Shown here piece after piece: positions 1 to 11,767 of a stretch of DNA of 64,000 bases (the stretch's first letter is position 1; the number at the start of each line of letters is the position of its first letter). The notes under the pieces were generated by a model. The model made no database searches, had not been told where the DNA came from, and saw only the letters and a list, made by a program, of their open reading frames with translations. The stretch lies in assembly GCA_030295235.1 (NCBI GenBank), contig AP026140.1:558001-622000 (forward strand). Reading direction: 5' to 3'. Source of the stretch: Fistulifera solaris. Taxonomy: Eukaryota; Bacillariophyta; Bacillariophyceae; Naviculales; Stauroneidaceae. Position numbers and translations under genes: made by a program.

Positions 1-292
1 CTCTAGCTAGGTACCGCATTATTTCTTACAGTAGTACTCCGTACTTCTTTTCCTAAGAGTGCATGTAACCGTTCGGACATTGTAGTCGTATACGATCGCC
101 AACCGCCGCGTCAGCACGTCGTCACGTCTCCTCAGACGATCGAGAGATTCACCACCCGAAGTAGTTTGCGCGATAACAAAAAAGATAATTATATTATTGT
201 CTGTTTCCGGTGCATAGAGTTCCTTTCTTATTACGATACAATGCTGATTTGAATTTCAATTACACAAATTAATTAATAAAACACATTTGACT

Positions 293-2941
293 ATGTTACG
301 CGCGGCTGCGAAGATCCCTCGTCGTTGTTGCCGTTACAAATCGAGCGTTGCGACGATCGAAGACCCGGCGTCCGCTCTGAGTGCCGAAATCAAACGATTG
401 CGTCACATTCGCAATGTCGGAGTCTTTGCTCACGTCGATGCGGGAAAAACGACGGTAACAGAACGCATGTTGGCGTTGGCGGGGATTGTGCATCGCGCCG
501 GTTCGGTCGATGAAGGAAATACGGTTACGGATTGGTACGTTGGAGTGACCATACGTTTCCTTCTCTGGGAGATTTTTCGAATGCTAACATACTATGTTTT
601 CGTACTTTAAGGCTTCCCGCCGAACGAGAACGCGGAATTACCATTCAAAGTGCCGCAATCTCATTTCAGTGGGATTGGCACAACAATCGGAAAGGAGATG
701 ATTACGAAGCGAATGATAGCGTATCCATTTCGTTAATTGATAATCCGGGACATGTGGATTTTAGCGTCGAAGTGAATCGTACGGTGGCCGTCTTGGATGG
801 TGCGGTGTTGGTGGTCGATGCAGTGGCGGGTGTCCAAGCGCAAACGGAGACCGTGTGGCGTGCCATGACCCGGCCATCCCTCAACAATCACAATCCGGTC
901 GAACATAAAGTCGAACGACAAGATCATGCCCATGAGCCATTGCCGTGTTTGGCAATGGTGAACAAAATGGACAAGGAGGGATGTCATTTTGGCAACGCGA
1001 TCGCGTCGTTACGGCAAAAACTTCCGGGGGCCAATCCCATTCCCATTCAAATACCATTGTTTCGTTCGTCGTCGACCCAGGCCGGAATATTCCCTTATGG
1101 CGTCGTCGCGGCATCGGCGAATGATGATGGTGGAGGTTTGAGTGGCGAATTTGTCGGTTTGGTCGATTTAGTGCACATGCGGGCCGTCTTGTGGCCCGAA
1201 GGAAACAATGTGGTCGAAAATTGCGTACCGCAAACCATCCAGCTACTCCAACCGGTCACTCACGAAGCGGTCGATCCGAATTGTTCCGTCACACAGCAAG
1301 CATTGCGTGCACGTTCGAATTTAATAGAACTGCTGGCCGATTGTGACGAAGAAATTGCCGAATTGTTCTTGGCGGAAGAGGAACCCGATAATGCCACGTT
1401 GCGAATGGCGTTGCGGAGAGCGACGTTGTCTCGGAAAGCGTTACCAGTAGTAACAGGTGCTGCGTTGCGTGGAAAAGGCATTGAGCCGCTGTTAGACGCC
1501 ATTGCTGATTTGTTACCGAGTCCACTCGATCGCCTACCACCCGCGCTGGTGTCCTTGGAGCAAGGCCATAATGAAAAGCCCGGAAGTATCACCGTAGGCC
1601 ATCCGTTGCATTCCCAGGTTCTCGCGTTCGCATTCAAGGTCGTGCATATGAAAGGACGGGGAGGTAGTGGCGATGGACGCGTGGTGTTTGCTCGAGTCTA
1701 TTCCGGAGAACTCCGAGAAAGGGATTGTCTTCGCGTACTGAGTCCTCCATCGCCGGGGGGAACGTACGGTTGTCCCCCGCATCGAGCGTATCGGATCCAT
1801 GCTGGAATTGGCCGGCGGTCGTTTTGATCGTCTGGAATCCGGCGTTTGCCGGAGTGGCGAAGTCTGCGCATTGGTCGGACTCAAGTCTGTCGTCACAGGT
1901 GATACGATTTTGATGGGACCTGAGAAAGGAAACAAGAAACAACAAAAGAAGAATAATCCCTTGGTCTGTCTTGCAGGAGTGGCAGCACCCAAGCCAGTTT
2001 TGAAGGTTCGCTTAGAGACGGATTCAACCGAACAGCAAACTGCGTTACTGGACGCCTTAGCCCTGTTGACCGTGGAAGATCCGAGTCTTGTCGTTGAAGA
2101 AGTAGAATCATCAACACTACTTGGGGGCCTTGGCGAGTTACATATTGAAGTTACACTGGATAGGCTAAAACGTGAGTTTGGGATCAATGTCCGGGCAGGC
2201 TCACCTTCCGTTTCATATCGAGAGACGATCATCGACGACATGGAAACCGCCGGACTCTGCAATTTCGACAAAACGATTGGAGGAATCCGCATGCAAACGG
2301 CCGTTCATCTTCTCTTGGAACCTACATGGGGCGATGAGAGTGAGGACGAATCAGCTTGCATGCTTCTCTCTGAACCGATCGTGGCTGTAAGCGACCACGC
2401 GAAGACATACCTAGGGCTGGATCTTGAATCATCCGATGAAGATTTGATGCTACGATCCGAGTTATTCAAGTCGGTGGTGCAGGGATGTCAGGGCGCAATG
2501 AGACGAGGACCCCTGAGTTCTTATTCAATGGTTAATTTGAAATGTACGGTATTGGACATTGAGGCGGAAGAGGGACTAAGCAGCTTGCAAGCAATGCCGG
2601 GCTCGTTACGAGCAGCTTCTGCCAACGCTGTTGCTACCGTGCTTTCGGAAAATCGGTCACTGTGTACCGTGCTGGAGCCGACCATGAGCATAGAAGTGTC
2701 TTTACCGAATGATTATGTTGGCACGGTCCTTTCGGACTTGTCCAGCCGTCGCGGAAATGTCGCTGACATTCTGGTGGGTGAAACGGGTACGAATCGTGTC
2801 GCGTCCAAGGCGCTGGTACGAGGCGAAGTTCCGCTCGTTGGTATTTTGGGCTATTCGAATAGTCTTCGAAGTCTAACAGGAGGCGAGGGTGCTTTTACGG
2901 CGGAATACAAGGGGCACTCTCCGACAAGTATTTCCTTATAA
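293..2941 (+). CDS. GFM2: Mitochondrial elongation factor G2-like GTPase (ribosome recycling)
   Basis: Translational GTPase of the EF-G family, about 856 residues. Family members of this type (EF-G2mt) work with recycling factor to split mitochondrial ribosomes after termination. The basic N-terminus [18 protein letters not shown] looks like a mitochondrial presequence. G1 is AHVDAGKTT at residues 46-54, followed by the switch motif [13 protein letters not shown]3 DNPGH and G4 NKMDKEG. The C-terminus keeps the EF-G domain V ending with the [12 protein letters not shown] segment. The start is the ATG at 293. A 77-bp GT-AG intron lies at 535-611 and restores the expected [10 protein letters not shown] junction. 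The frame changes at the G6 run 1755-1760: with one G fewer, the reading runs into [17 protein letters not shown], which is the expected family sequence, so I read this as one gene with a sequencing indel. Closest by eye to GFM2 rather than GFM1, but the subfamily call is an inference. Confidence 0.88.
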
Positions 2942-3006
2942 CAATAAACACACAATGTACCTTTTTGTTACAATACATAGTTCAGCTATTTTAGATACAA
3001 ATGATC

Positions 3007-4101
3007 TTATTTCGGTAAGAGATCTTTGCTTTCCGTATCGTCCTTAATTTTTCCAAAAGTAGGCAGTGGGTTGCTAAAGAAATAGACCGAGGCCAAAATG
3101 ACGACCGCCCCCATGTTGAATTGCATTCCCAACGGAGTGCCGAATAGGATCATCGATAAGACCGATGACACGACCACCGATACGCCCGTGGCGAGTCCCT
3201 TCAAGACATTGTCGGCGTATTTGATGACGGCCGCCACCAGCATACCGCCACCGGCTTGTAGCATGACCAAAATCCACGCCCAAGCACTAAAACCGTGCAA
3301 ATAGGGCATGCCCGGATTGGCGGGCTTCTGAAAGCACGACTGAAGAAGAGCAATAATACAGCAGAAAAAAGCCATCTGGATGTTTCGCATCCAGAGAGAA
3401 GCCTGTGGCTCTTGGGTCGCATCGGAGGAGACCTTCTTGAGTACCTTTTCGAAGTAAACACCCGCCAGAGCCGAACAAAAACAGGCTACCGTGACCGCCG
3501 ACAAGCCCACAAACAAGTTTTGATGCGTGTCGTCACCGCCCGATGATTTCTTTTCACCGAGTACGACCACTGCTACTCCGAGGGAAAGTCCGACCAGGCA
3601 AACCCATTGTTGCACCGAATAACGACGTTGCAGCATGAGAACACTGACAATTGCCGTAGTGACCAACTTGCCCTGATAGGTCACCTGAAAAATCGGCGCC
3701 GTCAAGTTCGAGAAGGCCACATACAGCAGCGTATTCTGCACCAGATACAGCAACGAGGGTACCATGATGATTAAAGCATCCATCGGCTTTTGAAAGACGT
3801 GTTGATGGAGCGAAGCCATCAAATTACCCGACGTCGTGTGAAACTCAAAGAGCGCAGCGAGTATCAGTTTCGAAAGCTCCGTTACCACAATCAAATGAGT
3901 CACATCGTAGAGTTCACTTTCGGGGACACCCGCGCGAGTGAAACGACCGACCAGAACCGTCGAAGAGTTCTGTAAGACCATCATGACGAGCAACAACAGC
4001 TTGAAACTGTACGCGGACGTGGTGTTTTTGCTGCTAGCGTTCTCGGCCGCGCCACTCGCCACGGAAAGAGGTGTTCTCCCACTGTTGTTGCGGCTGACCA
4101 T
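3007..4101 (-). CDS. Golgi nucleotide-sugar transporter (SLC35A / UDP-galactose type)
   Basis: Intronless 364-residue polytopic membrane protein of the nucleotide-sugar transporter family, which exchanges cytosolic nucleotide sugars for nucleoside monophosphates across the Golgi or ER membrane. About ten hydrophobic segments are visible, starting with FKLLLLVMMVLQNSSTVLVG near residue 35. The family signatures are a basic residue after the first helix (GRFTRAG), the central segment TYQGKLVTTAIVSVLMLQRR, and the last helices with VVVSSVLSMILFGTPL. Length matches the family (320-400). The start is the ATG at 4101. The gene is tail-to-tail with the EF-G2 gene, with 65 bp between the stops. The substrate (UDP-Gal, UDP-GlcNAc or CMP-sialic acid) cannot be read from the sequence. 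Confidence 0.9.
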   Translation of the reverse strand: MVSRNNSGRTPLSVASGAAENASSKNTTSAYSFKLLLLVMMVLQNSSTVLVGRFTRAGVPESELYDVTHLIVVTELSKLILAALFEFHTTSGNLMASLHQHVFQKPMDALIIMVPSLLYLVQNTLLYVAFSNLTAPIFQVTYQGKLVTTAIVSVLMLQRRYSVQQWVCLVGLSLGVAVVVLGEKKSSGGDDTHQNLFVGLSAVTVACFCSALAGVYFEKVLKKVSSDATQEPQASLWMRNIQMAFFCCIIALLQSCFQKPANPGMPYLHGFSAWAWILVMLQAGGGMLVAAVIKYADNVLKGLATGVSVVVSSVLSMILFGTPLGMQFNMGAVVILASVYFFSNPLPTFGKIKDDTESKDLLPK

Positions 4102-4624
4102 TCTTCCTAGTTTAAAGTGAAATGGGATTGGCTGAATGAAGCAGCAAGGCCAGAATTTCTAATCAATGAAGGCAATGACCTTTATCAAACAAAGGCGACG
4201 AAAGACGAAACATGGTTGTATTTTTCGCGCATCGGCCAAAAAAAGACGGAGTACTTACTTGAATCTTTACTTTAGGCCACTTTTTATGGGGGCACTACAT
4301 TCTGAATTATTCTCCGCAATGTATTTATGTTATGTCTTCACGAGTAAGACTCGAAGACGTTTTGGAACTAAGAAATTAAAAGACTAGGGCGTCACGGCAG
4401 AAATAATTCTCCTACTGGTAGAGCGATAAGCACTCTACGCAAACCAGACGCCAACGGACTACAGGTGCGCCCTAAGGTAAGTCTATCACGCTGGAAACTG
4501 GAAAGTATCATAGAAATAATTGCTAACGTTCTACGCTCTATCGGCCTCTAAGAACTCGCGAACCATAATCATTTCCTAACCTTTTCGAACATTACCATGC
4601 GTTTCACCTTACCAGTAGATGTTA
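4102..4624. other. Intergenic region between transporter and NDUFV2
   Basis: No convincing gene. It holds the transporter 5' flank and the NDUFV2 3' flank. A stretch around 4387-4474 superficially recalls a tRNA but lacks a usable T-arm (see rejected items). Confidence 0.6.
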
Positions 4625-5685
4625 TTAATACGCCATGTGCTTCTTCACGCTAGCCGGATCGACTTCTCCACCCTTGAAACGATCTGGATCCACTTTAGGT
4701 ACGATCGGTTCTTTCCAAGTCAAAGTCGTCTTGCCTTTGGGACCTTCACACGAGACCTGTCCATTCATCGGAAGGGATCCCCACTTCCCCATGGGCGGCG
4801 GTGTTCCCTTCTTGCAGGCTTCCAGAAGTTCAATAGTCGTCTTGGGAGTCAAGCACTCGTAGTAATCATCATTGAGTTGTACCATGGGAGCGTTCGCACA
4901 CGCGCCCAAACATTCCACTTCGAGCAGAGTAAACAAACCATCCGACGTCGTTTCGCCGTTCTTGATACCTAGGTGCTTCTCAATGGTTTGACGAATGTCA
5001 TTGCTACCGCAGATCATGCAAGGAGTGGTACCGCACAGTTGAATAAAGTACTTGCCGACCGGGGTGCGATTGAACATGGTATAAAAGGAAGCAACTTCGT
5101 ACACACGGACGGGAGCGACCTCGCAAATTTGTGCCACCTTATTCATGGCAGCCACCGGAAGCCAGCCTCCACTTTGGCGTTGCGCCAAGTCTAACAAGGG
5201 AATCATGGCGGCTCGTTTGTAATTGTTGGGGTATTTTCCTAGAATGTGAGAAACGCGCTCATAATTTTCGGCATTGAAGTCGAAATGGGATGTTCGGCTA
5301 TCATTCTCCGGACTTTCAATGTGCTGCAAACACAGAAAAAAGAAATCACGTGGCGTTAGACGAATATATCCATTGTTATTGTTTTTTGTGAATGAGGGGA
5401 GATCCGAAGGATAATTCTTAGAGACGCTGACTCGGTTGCGAGCAACCAATCGCAAAAGTCCTTGTCTTCTCCATCGCCAACAGATTAAAATCTGAAAGGA
5501 AGAATATTACATCACATTATGAATGTGACGCAAAAAGCAGAGAAACAACACAATAAATCAAAGGTACGTCGAAAGGTTACACTTACAAACGGTTTGGCTC
5601 CAAACATTCGAACCGAAGGTTTGTGTAACGATGAGCGGTTCGCGGAAGCTAGCTTGTTTCCGCTGCGCAATATAGCACTCCACAT
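4625..5685 (-). CDS. NDUFV2: NADH:ubiquinone oxidoreductase 24-kDa subunit, mitochondrial
   Basis: Complex I peripheral-arm subunit carrying the N1a [2Fe-2S] cluster, 265 residues after splicing. Exon 1 is 5587-5685 (33 codons, presequence MWSAILRSGNKLASANRSSL), the intron is 5324-5586 (263 bp, GTAAGT...GCAG), and exon 2 is 4625-5323, joined in phase 0. The thioredoxin-like cluster ligands are visible as Cys130 and Cys135 (LCGTTPC) and Cys171 and Cys175 (ECLGAC). The segment ASFYTMFNRTPVGKY is typical of the family. The promoter is divergent with the DUF6824 gene starting at 6545. Exon 1, the intron and this promoter are duplicated at about 8122-9300. Confidence 0.93.
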
Positions 5686-5955
5686 TTTGTCAAGTGAAAA
5701 CAGAAAGACTGAAAGGCTCTTTGTAGCTAATGCCTTGAAGCAAAAGTTGAGGGTGATGTCGAGCAATAAATTTTACTCCGTATTTTTTTCAGAAAAGAGG
5801 CGCTTTGCGCTGCGCTCATCGCAGCAACGAGCGAACTGACGACGACAAACAGCCGCACGGAAAACGGAAACCATCTGAGTCCCGTGTTGTTTGTCCCATT
5901 GAGTCACCGAAACAGCGTCAAAAATCCGGTACTGGTTCGGAAGTAAAAGTCGTAA

Positions 5956-5962
5956 TGACGTC
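5956..5962. promoter_or_regulatory. TGACGTC bZIP/CRE-type site in the divergent promoter (copy A)
   Basis: A TGACGTC core lies about 270 bp upstream of the NDUFV2 ATG. It is embedded in a block (GTAATGACGTCGTAGG) that is unchanged in the duplicated promoter at 9156-9162 although the flanks have diverged. TGACGT elements are known binding sites of bZIP factors in diatoms. Function here is an inference from conservation. Confidence 0.4.
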
Positions 5963-6544
5963 GTAGGCCGTGGGCCTATAAATACAAAATGTATTAAATA
6001 TAACAAAGACGTTACATTTTGGGTTCTCTTTCTCTGTCCTAACGGTAGCCACGAACAAAACAATGTAGAGTGAAGTACTGGTACAGTCGACACAAGAGCA
6101 ATCGAAACGTGAACACTCGACTATAGGATAAAAAGGGCGGGGTCTTGGATTGGATGTTGGATGGATTGCGAAATGGATGTGTCACAGAGATGCAGAGATG
6201 TCTATGCAGCAAGCTGTGCATTGTGCATTATGCATTATTGTTTGCCCAATCTTCATCATCCACGATCCACGATCCACGAACGCATCTCGTTGCAAAAAAC
6301 AGCGACAGTGCATGGGTACTGTACCTAAAAGCTACAGAAAGCCTACGCAACGATCCGCTTTACGGACACAGCAGCAAACAGCACTTCACAAGAAGTCGTG
6401 TTTTGAATTGTGTCAACATTCTCTCACTCATCTCACAAATAATTATGCAGCCATCACTGAACACATCAATCATCAGTTGATGTTGCAATACTGCCTGGCT
6501 TGTGATACCGCCACACTCTCGCCAAACGTAAGTGATTCATCATC

Positions 6545-7222
6545 ATGAGTCGGATTCAAGACAGCGACAAAAATAGTTCATGCTCTTTTGGAAGCGGCAT
6601 TTCATCTACAGAAAATCGTAATGTCTTTTATGAATCTCCTGGTGACATGGATGTTCTTTGTAATCAAGATAAGAACTGCCTCAATAATCCCGGGTACAAG
6701 GCCTACCACACTATGGTCGAAGCCGTGGTCAAGCGTTACATGTCATCGACGAAGCAAGAGAAAATGAAATTGACGAAAAAGATTGTGAAGAATATGCGTG
6801 AACAACACAATAGTCGCTTTCTGGAGAAGTCCATTGTGAACGGCAAACAAGTCTGGATGGAAGTCACCGAAGCTAAGGCTCGAGAAAAGGTCTCTCACAA
6901 GATCCGAAAAATTGCTGATAAACTCGAAGGAAGTCATCGGAGCCCCTCACCCGACGACACGTCAATGACCAGCAAGGAAAGTGAATCGGAAATGAAGTCG
7001 AGCCCTCATGATACGGTGCTGGGCGCCCTCATACTAAAGCAGAAAATGCTTATGTCGCAGACCGAAAGCAGTGCTTTTGGAATTCAGGATCAACAGCACC
7101 TCTCCGACATGTACATGTCCCGCGACAAAGATCTTTTGGGCTTGCTGAGCAGTGTAGAGCGTGAATTTCTCATCGAACCGTTCGGCGTGCGCTACGACTC
7201 GAAAGACACGGTTTACAATTAA
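6545..7222 (+). CDS. DUF6824-domain protein, copy A (C-terminally shortened)
   Basis: A 225-residue protein with a DUF6824-type domain, a domain of unknown function common in diatoms. The domain runs from about residue 30 (SPGDMDVLCNQDKN) through NNPGYKAY and the Arg-Phe-Leu-like NSRFLEKS to KAREKVSHKIRKIA near residue 135. A Ser/Asp-rich linker follows (RSPSPDDTS). The stop at 7220-7222 falls where copy B (9667-10432) keeps reading for about 35 more residues. Downstream DNA still resembles that tail in another frame, so copy A has lost its C-terminus through a small indel. A GTAAGT just before the ATG is also present in copy B and could mark a 5' UTR intron. Role unknown. Confidence 0.7.
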   Translation: MSRIQDSDKNSSCSFGSGISSTENRNVFYESPGDMDVLCNQDKNCLNNPGYKAYHTMVEAVVKRYMSSTKQEKMKLTKKIVKNMREQHNSRFLEKSIVNGKQVWMEVTEAKAREKVSHKIRKIADKLEGSHRSPSPDDTSMTSKESESEMKSSPHDTVLGALILKQKMLMSQTESSAFGIQDQQHLSDMYMSRDKDLLGLLSSVEREFLIEPFGVRYDSKDTVYN

Positions 7223-7297
7223 GCTTCGCTCGGAATATCTGGATGCTATGATGGCCGAGCCAGTTCCCGCCGGCGAGTGGAAGGATTAAATGATTGA

Positions 7298-8121
7298 GTA
7301 AATCATTAGATACTGGTACTGTCTTCCAATAGCCATGGTGGGGATGACTAGACTCCATCTATGGTCGTTTGGTGTTTCATTAATTTCTACAAAATAATTC
7401 TTCAAAGATATTACGAAATTGCAGGTAGCTCAACAAACTTAACCAAAGAAACAGCCATCCTTTCAGTGAAGTAGATTTCTTAATTTACCTGCTCTACGGG
7501 TCTAGACGTTGCAGGCATGGTGCAGCATGGATATTAATAAAGAGTTCATTCACGAGTCAGTAAATCATTAGAAAGTGGTACTATCATCCAATAACCATGG
7601 TGGGGACGACCTGGACTCCATCTATGGTGTTTAATAATAATTGTCAACATAATTTTTGAACGACAATGCGAAACTTCTGTCAGCTCAGCATAACTTAATC
7701 AAAGAAACAACAATCCTTTTGATGAACTACCCTTTTTCATTTATCTGCTGTGAGCTGTAATGGTTTAGACTAAGGTTTTATAATGCATGTTTCAGAATGG
7801 ATGTGTAACTAGTTCATTCACGAAGCCATGAGGCAGACAAGCAATTTTTGAAGTCTATACTACAGAATAAGTTTCGTGAACATTCAATCCATCTACTAAG
7901 TTTGGCAAGTCAATACATAGACCGCATTACCGATTAACTGTTACACAGAAGGAATAGAGTGCCTTTGTGGATTTCGGGTATTATCATCCAATAGTCATGG
8001 TGGGGATTGACATAGACTCCATCTATTGCGTTTCAATAGTTTTTACAATGTAATTTTTTCAAGCCATATACGAAATTCCAGCTAGGTTAACAAAGTTGAT
8101 CAAAGGTGCTTTCGATGGACC
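7298..8121. repeat. Two and a half tandem copies of a ~420-bp 3'-flank repeat
   Basis: Diverged direct repeats, each opening with TAAATCATTAGA or a relative and containing the CATGGTGGGGATGAC block followed by GACTCCATCTA. Unit 1 covers about 7298-7558 (its second half is missing), unit 2 about 7559-7976 (full length), and unit 3 about 7977-8121 (partial). Unit 3 ends at the start of the duplicated NDUFV2 fragment. One full unit also follows copy B at about 10432-10848. No coding potential was seen. Confidence 0.75.
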
Positions 8122-8445
8122 ATCATTCTCCGGATCTCAATATGATTCGAAAACCAAAAATGAAATCACGTAGCATTAGACGATTATTCTTAAAGACGCT
8201 GACTCGGTTGCGAGCAGCAAATCGCAAAAGCCCTTGTTTCCTCCGTTGCTGACCAATCAGGACGGACATGACATCACGTATAAATGTGATGCAAAAAGCA
8301 AAGAAAAAACACAATAAATTAAAGGTACGTCGAAAGGTTCACTCACAAATGGTTTGGCTCCGAACATTCGAACCGAAGGTTTGTGTAACGATGTACGGTT
8401 CGCGGAAGTCAGCTTGCTTCTGCTGCGCAATATGGCATTCCACAT
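8122..8445 (-). pseudogene. Truncated duplicate of the NDUFV2 5' end (exon 1, intron, exon 2 stub)
   Basis: Exon 1 is copied at 8347-8445 (MWNAILRSRSKLTSANRTSL, then HKPSVRMFGAKPF), with a GTGAGT donor in place of GTAAGT. The intron follows, and then only about 20 bases matching the start of exon 2 (8122-8143) before the homology ends against the flank repeat. The acceptor CAG of the parent gene is not preserved. It retains a start codon, targeting peptide and promoter but cannot encode the iron-sulfur domain. It could still be transcribed from the duplicated promoter. Confidence 0.8.
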
Positions 8446-8599
8446 GCTTTGTAACAGCAGCGATGACTGAAAGGCTCTTTAGCTAATGCCTTGAAGCAAA
8501 AGTTCAGGAATTCGAGCAATAACATTTACTTCGGTAACAGGTAACACGGCGACAGCCGCACAGAATTACGCTGTGTCGCTGTGTCCTGTGTCCCGTTTT

Positions 8600-9092
<493 letters not shown>

Positions 9093-9155
9093 CATTTGAG
9101 TCACTGAGAAAAAGCGTCAAAAATCCGGCACTGGTTCGGGAAGCAAAAGCCGTAA

Positions 9156-9162
9156 TGACGTC
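9156..9162. promoter_or_regulatory. TGACGTC bZIP/CRE-type site in the duplicated promoter (copy B)
   Basis: Counterpart of the site at 5956-5962, with the core and immediate context conserved after duplication. It lies about 510 bp upstream of the copy B DUF6824 start. Confidence 0.4.
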
Positions 9163-9666
9163 GTAGGCTCTGGTCCTAGAAAAAGTACGGAAAGGAACTT
9201 TGACATATAATTAAGGTTATGAAATTTGTCCTAACGGTAACCAAGGACTAAACAGTGAAATACAATCCACTCCGTATATCATAGTAATCGAAACGTGGAC
9301 CTCAAACTATAGAAAGGGAAGTACATGATTTGGATCTTGGATGGATTGCGAAATGATGGTCACAGAGGTGTATACTGTGCAGCAAGCTGTGCATTGTTCG
9401 CCCAGCCTTCATCATCCACGAACGAAATATTCGTTGCAACAACAGCAACAACGCTCGGTCTACGCAACGATCCGCTTTACGGACACAGCAGCGAACAGCG
9501 AACACGCTCAAAGGCATTTTACACAAGTCGTGTTTTGAAATTGTGTCAACATTCTCTCATTCATCTCACAAATTATGCAATCATCACTGAATGTATCAAA
9601 CATTAGTTGATGTTGTTATACTGTCCGCCTTGTGGTATCGCTCTCGAGAAACGTAAGTGAATTATC

Positions 9667-10432
9667 ATGAATCTCCGATTCATTCAAGAAGAAAAAACGT
9701 CCCGGTACGAACATCATTTCTTTGATTGGAAACGGCATTTCATCGTCGAAAAATCGAACTGTCTTTGTTGAATCTCCTGGTGACTTGGATGTTCTATGCG
9801 GTAAAGATAAGAACATGAAAAACCATCCCGGCAACAAGGCCTTCAGTTCGATGATCGACACCATGGTCACACGCTACCAAGGCGCATCATCAAAGCAAGA
9901 GAAAATGAATATTACCAGAGAAATTGTATTAGAGATGAAGAGGCAATATAACACTCGTTTTCTGAAGAAGTCGATGGTCGACGGCAAAGAAGTCTGGAGC
10001 GAAATTCCCGACGAAAAGGCTCGAGACAAGGTCAGTCACGCGATCCGATTTGCTGCGGCAAACCCGAAACGAAGTGATCGCAGTCCTTCCCCCGACGACA
10101 CGTCCAGCAAGGAAAGTGCATCGGAAATGAAGTCTCACGATACGGCGATGGGCGCGCTGATACAGAGACAGCAAGCGATCATGTCGCATACCGAAATCAG
10201 TGCTTTGGGGACACATGATCAACAGCACTTCTCCCACGCGTGTATTTCGCGATACGAAGATCATTTGGACTCGGTGAGAAGTGAAGATCTTCGTGAATAT
10301 CTCATCGAACCGTTCGGTGTCCGCTACGACTCGAAAGACACGGTTTTCAATTCGCTTCGGACGGAAGATCTGGATGCTATGATGACCGATCCAGTTCCCG
10401 CCGACGAGTGGAGGGATCCAATGATTGAGTAA
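9667..10432 (+). CDS. DUF6824-domain protein, copy B
   Basis: Paralog of the gene at 6545 by local duplication, about 254 residues. The DUF6824-type domain is better preserved: SPGDLDVLCGKDKN, then NHPGNKAF, YQGASSKQEKMNITREIV, NTRFLKKS and EKARDKVSHAIRFAA. A Ser-Pro-Asp linker and a conserved tail (LIEPFGVRYDSKDTVFNS) follow, ending PADEWRDPMIE. The long frame has no ATG of its own. The ATG at 9667 aligns with the copy A start and joins that frame if the A6 run 9692-9697 has one A fewer, so I annotate from 9667 with a probable sequencing indel. Function unknown; the domain has been proposed in no pathway that I can name. Confidence 0.72.
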
Positions 10433-10848
10433 ATCATTAGATAGTAGATAGTGGTACTATCATCCAATAGCCACGGTGGGGATGACTAGATTCCATCTAC
10501 GGTTTTTGGTGTTTCATTAATTTATACAATAAAATTCTTCAAAGATATTACGAAATTGCAATTAGCTCAACAAAACTTAATTAAGGAAACAACCATCCTT
10601 TCAAAGAAGTAGCCTTCTTCATTTACCTGCTCTACGGGTCTAGACATATAGGTATGGTGCAGCACGGATATTATACAATAGTTCATTCACGAGTCACGAG
10701 ACAAACAAGCATCGAGTCAAATTTACTACGAAATAAGATTCGTGAACATTCAATCCATCTACTAAATTTGGCAAGTCAACATATAGACCGCATTACCGAT
10801 TAACTGTTACACACACAAGGAATAGAGTGCCTATTCGGACCGAGAAGA
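10432..10848. repeat. Single full 3'-flank repeat unit behind copy B
   Basis: About 417 bp homologous to unit 2 at 7559-7976 (CATTAGA, CACGGTGGGGATGAC, then TTCGTGAACATTCAATCC and TAGACCGCATTACCGATT). It marks the right end of the duplicated segment. Confidence 0.75.
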
Positions 10849-10874
10849 AGAGGTGGTGTGAACCGAATGACGTT

Positions 10875-11096
10875 TTACATGCTCATGCTCATGCTCATAC
10901 TTTCCACTTGCAACAATCGGGACATGAGTTCTCTGCTGGCAAACATTTGTTCCATGTTGTTGTTGTGTTGAAGGGGTTCCGCCGCTACTTGCCAGACGTT
11001 GTGTAAATTACGGCGCAGGCGGACGGGACGGTTTTCTTGGGCCAGAGCTACGGCCAAAAGAGCCAAAGCAACGATCAGGAATCGACATGAGAACAT
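10875..11096 (-). CDS. Small secreted protein with a C-terminal Ser-Met repeat
   Basis: A 73-residue protein starting at the ATG at 11096. The first 20 residues (MFSCRFLIVALALLAVALAQ) form a textbook signal peptide with probable cleavage after ALA or AQ. The mature part has a basic patch (RPVRLRRNLHNVW), an Asn/Gln-rich middle, and ends in four Ser-Met pairs encoded by a hexanucleotide repeat (10879-10897). No family recognised. The frame is open upstream to 11369 without another convincing start. Secretion is an inference from the signal peptide. Confidence 0.6.
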   Translation of the reverse strand: MFSCRFLIVALALLAVALAQENRPVRLRRNLHNVWQVAAEPLQHNNNMEQMFASRELMSRLLQVESMSMSMSM

Positions 11097-11767
11097 GGTG
11101 ACAAGAAATAATTGAAAAAGGATTCTGTACAGAGAAACAAAAAGGCGCTGCGAATGGAGCGTTTGACAAAAGATTGCAGTTGGATGAGAGTTGTGAGAGA
11201 GGTTTCTGCTCAGCTCGTACGCAAAGAATTCGGCTCCCCCGAAATTCGGCTTGTTGGTTGGGAGGAAAGCGCCAAAATTGGAGGCGAGGAGGAGAAAAAG
11301 GTCCACGGGGCACAATTTTGGATTTCCGTTGAAACTTTTGCTAGCGTCAACGGAAACAATTTTGTCCAAGATTTGTGTCCGAGTATTCGCGTTTAGACAT
11401 AAGCCTGCGATAATAAAAAGTACGGAAGGCTCTTCGAACTGGCACTAAGTCCCGGCACCCGCTGCCGTCACTCCGATAATTGAGGTGCGCAATGCGCGTG
11501 CGCGATAGGTGAGCTGACGGCGGCCAGAACGTGAGTCTGGAAGCCGACGCACAGCTGCATTTGTATTCGGAAAATCTTGCCCTGTTGGGTAGCTTCAAGA
11601 TGCGGAAAGCGGGACAGATCAGCCATGCTCATCTTGGCCATGAACTTCAAGCCGAAAGACTCTGGGATCCATTGACATTGATGTCGAAGAAGAATTGAGG
11701 GTCCCGTTGAATAGATAAGCGCTGCGTTCGAATTGACGGATTTTTAGCAAAGCTTTGTGTGAAAGAA
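11097..11767. other. Intergenic region upstream of aureochrome
   Basis: No gene I can support. Short open frames at 11347-11650 on the minus strand lack homology that I recognise. The 5' flank of the aureochrome gene and the divergent flank of the small secreted protein lie here. Confidence 0.5.

Noticed and set aside
4385-4476. tRNA-like stretch (GGGCGTC ... GCGCCC) after the transporter gene
   Set aside because: The acceptor strands do not pair properly and no T-arm or B-box is present.
11468-11650. 60-residue minus-strand frame starting MKFMAKMSMADLS
   Set aside because: No homology that I recognise, no signal peptide, overlaps other frames.
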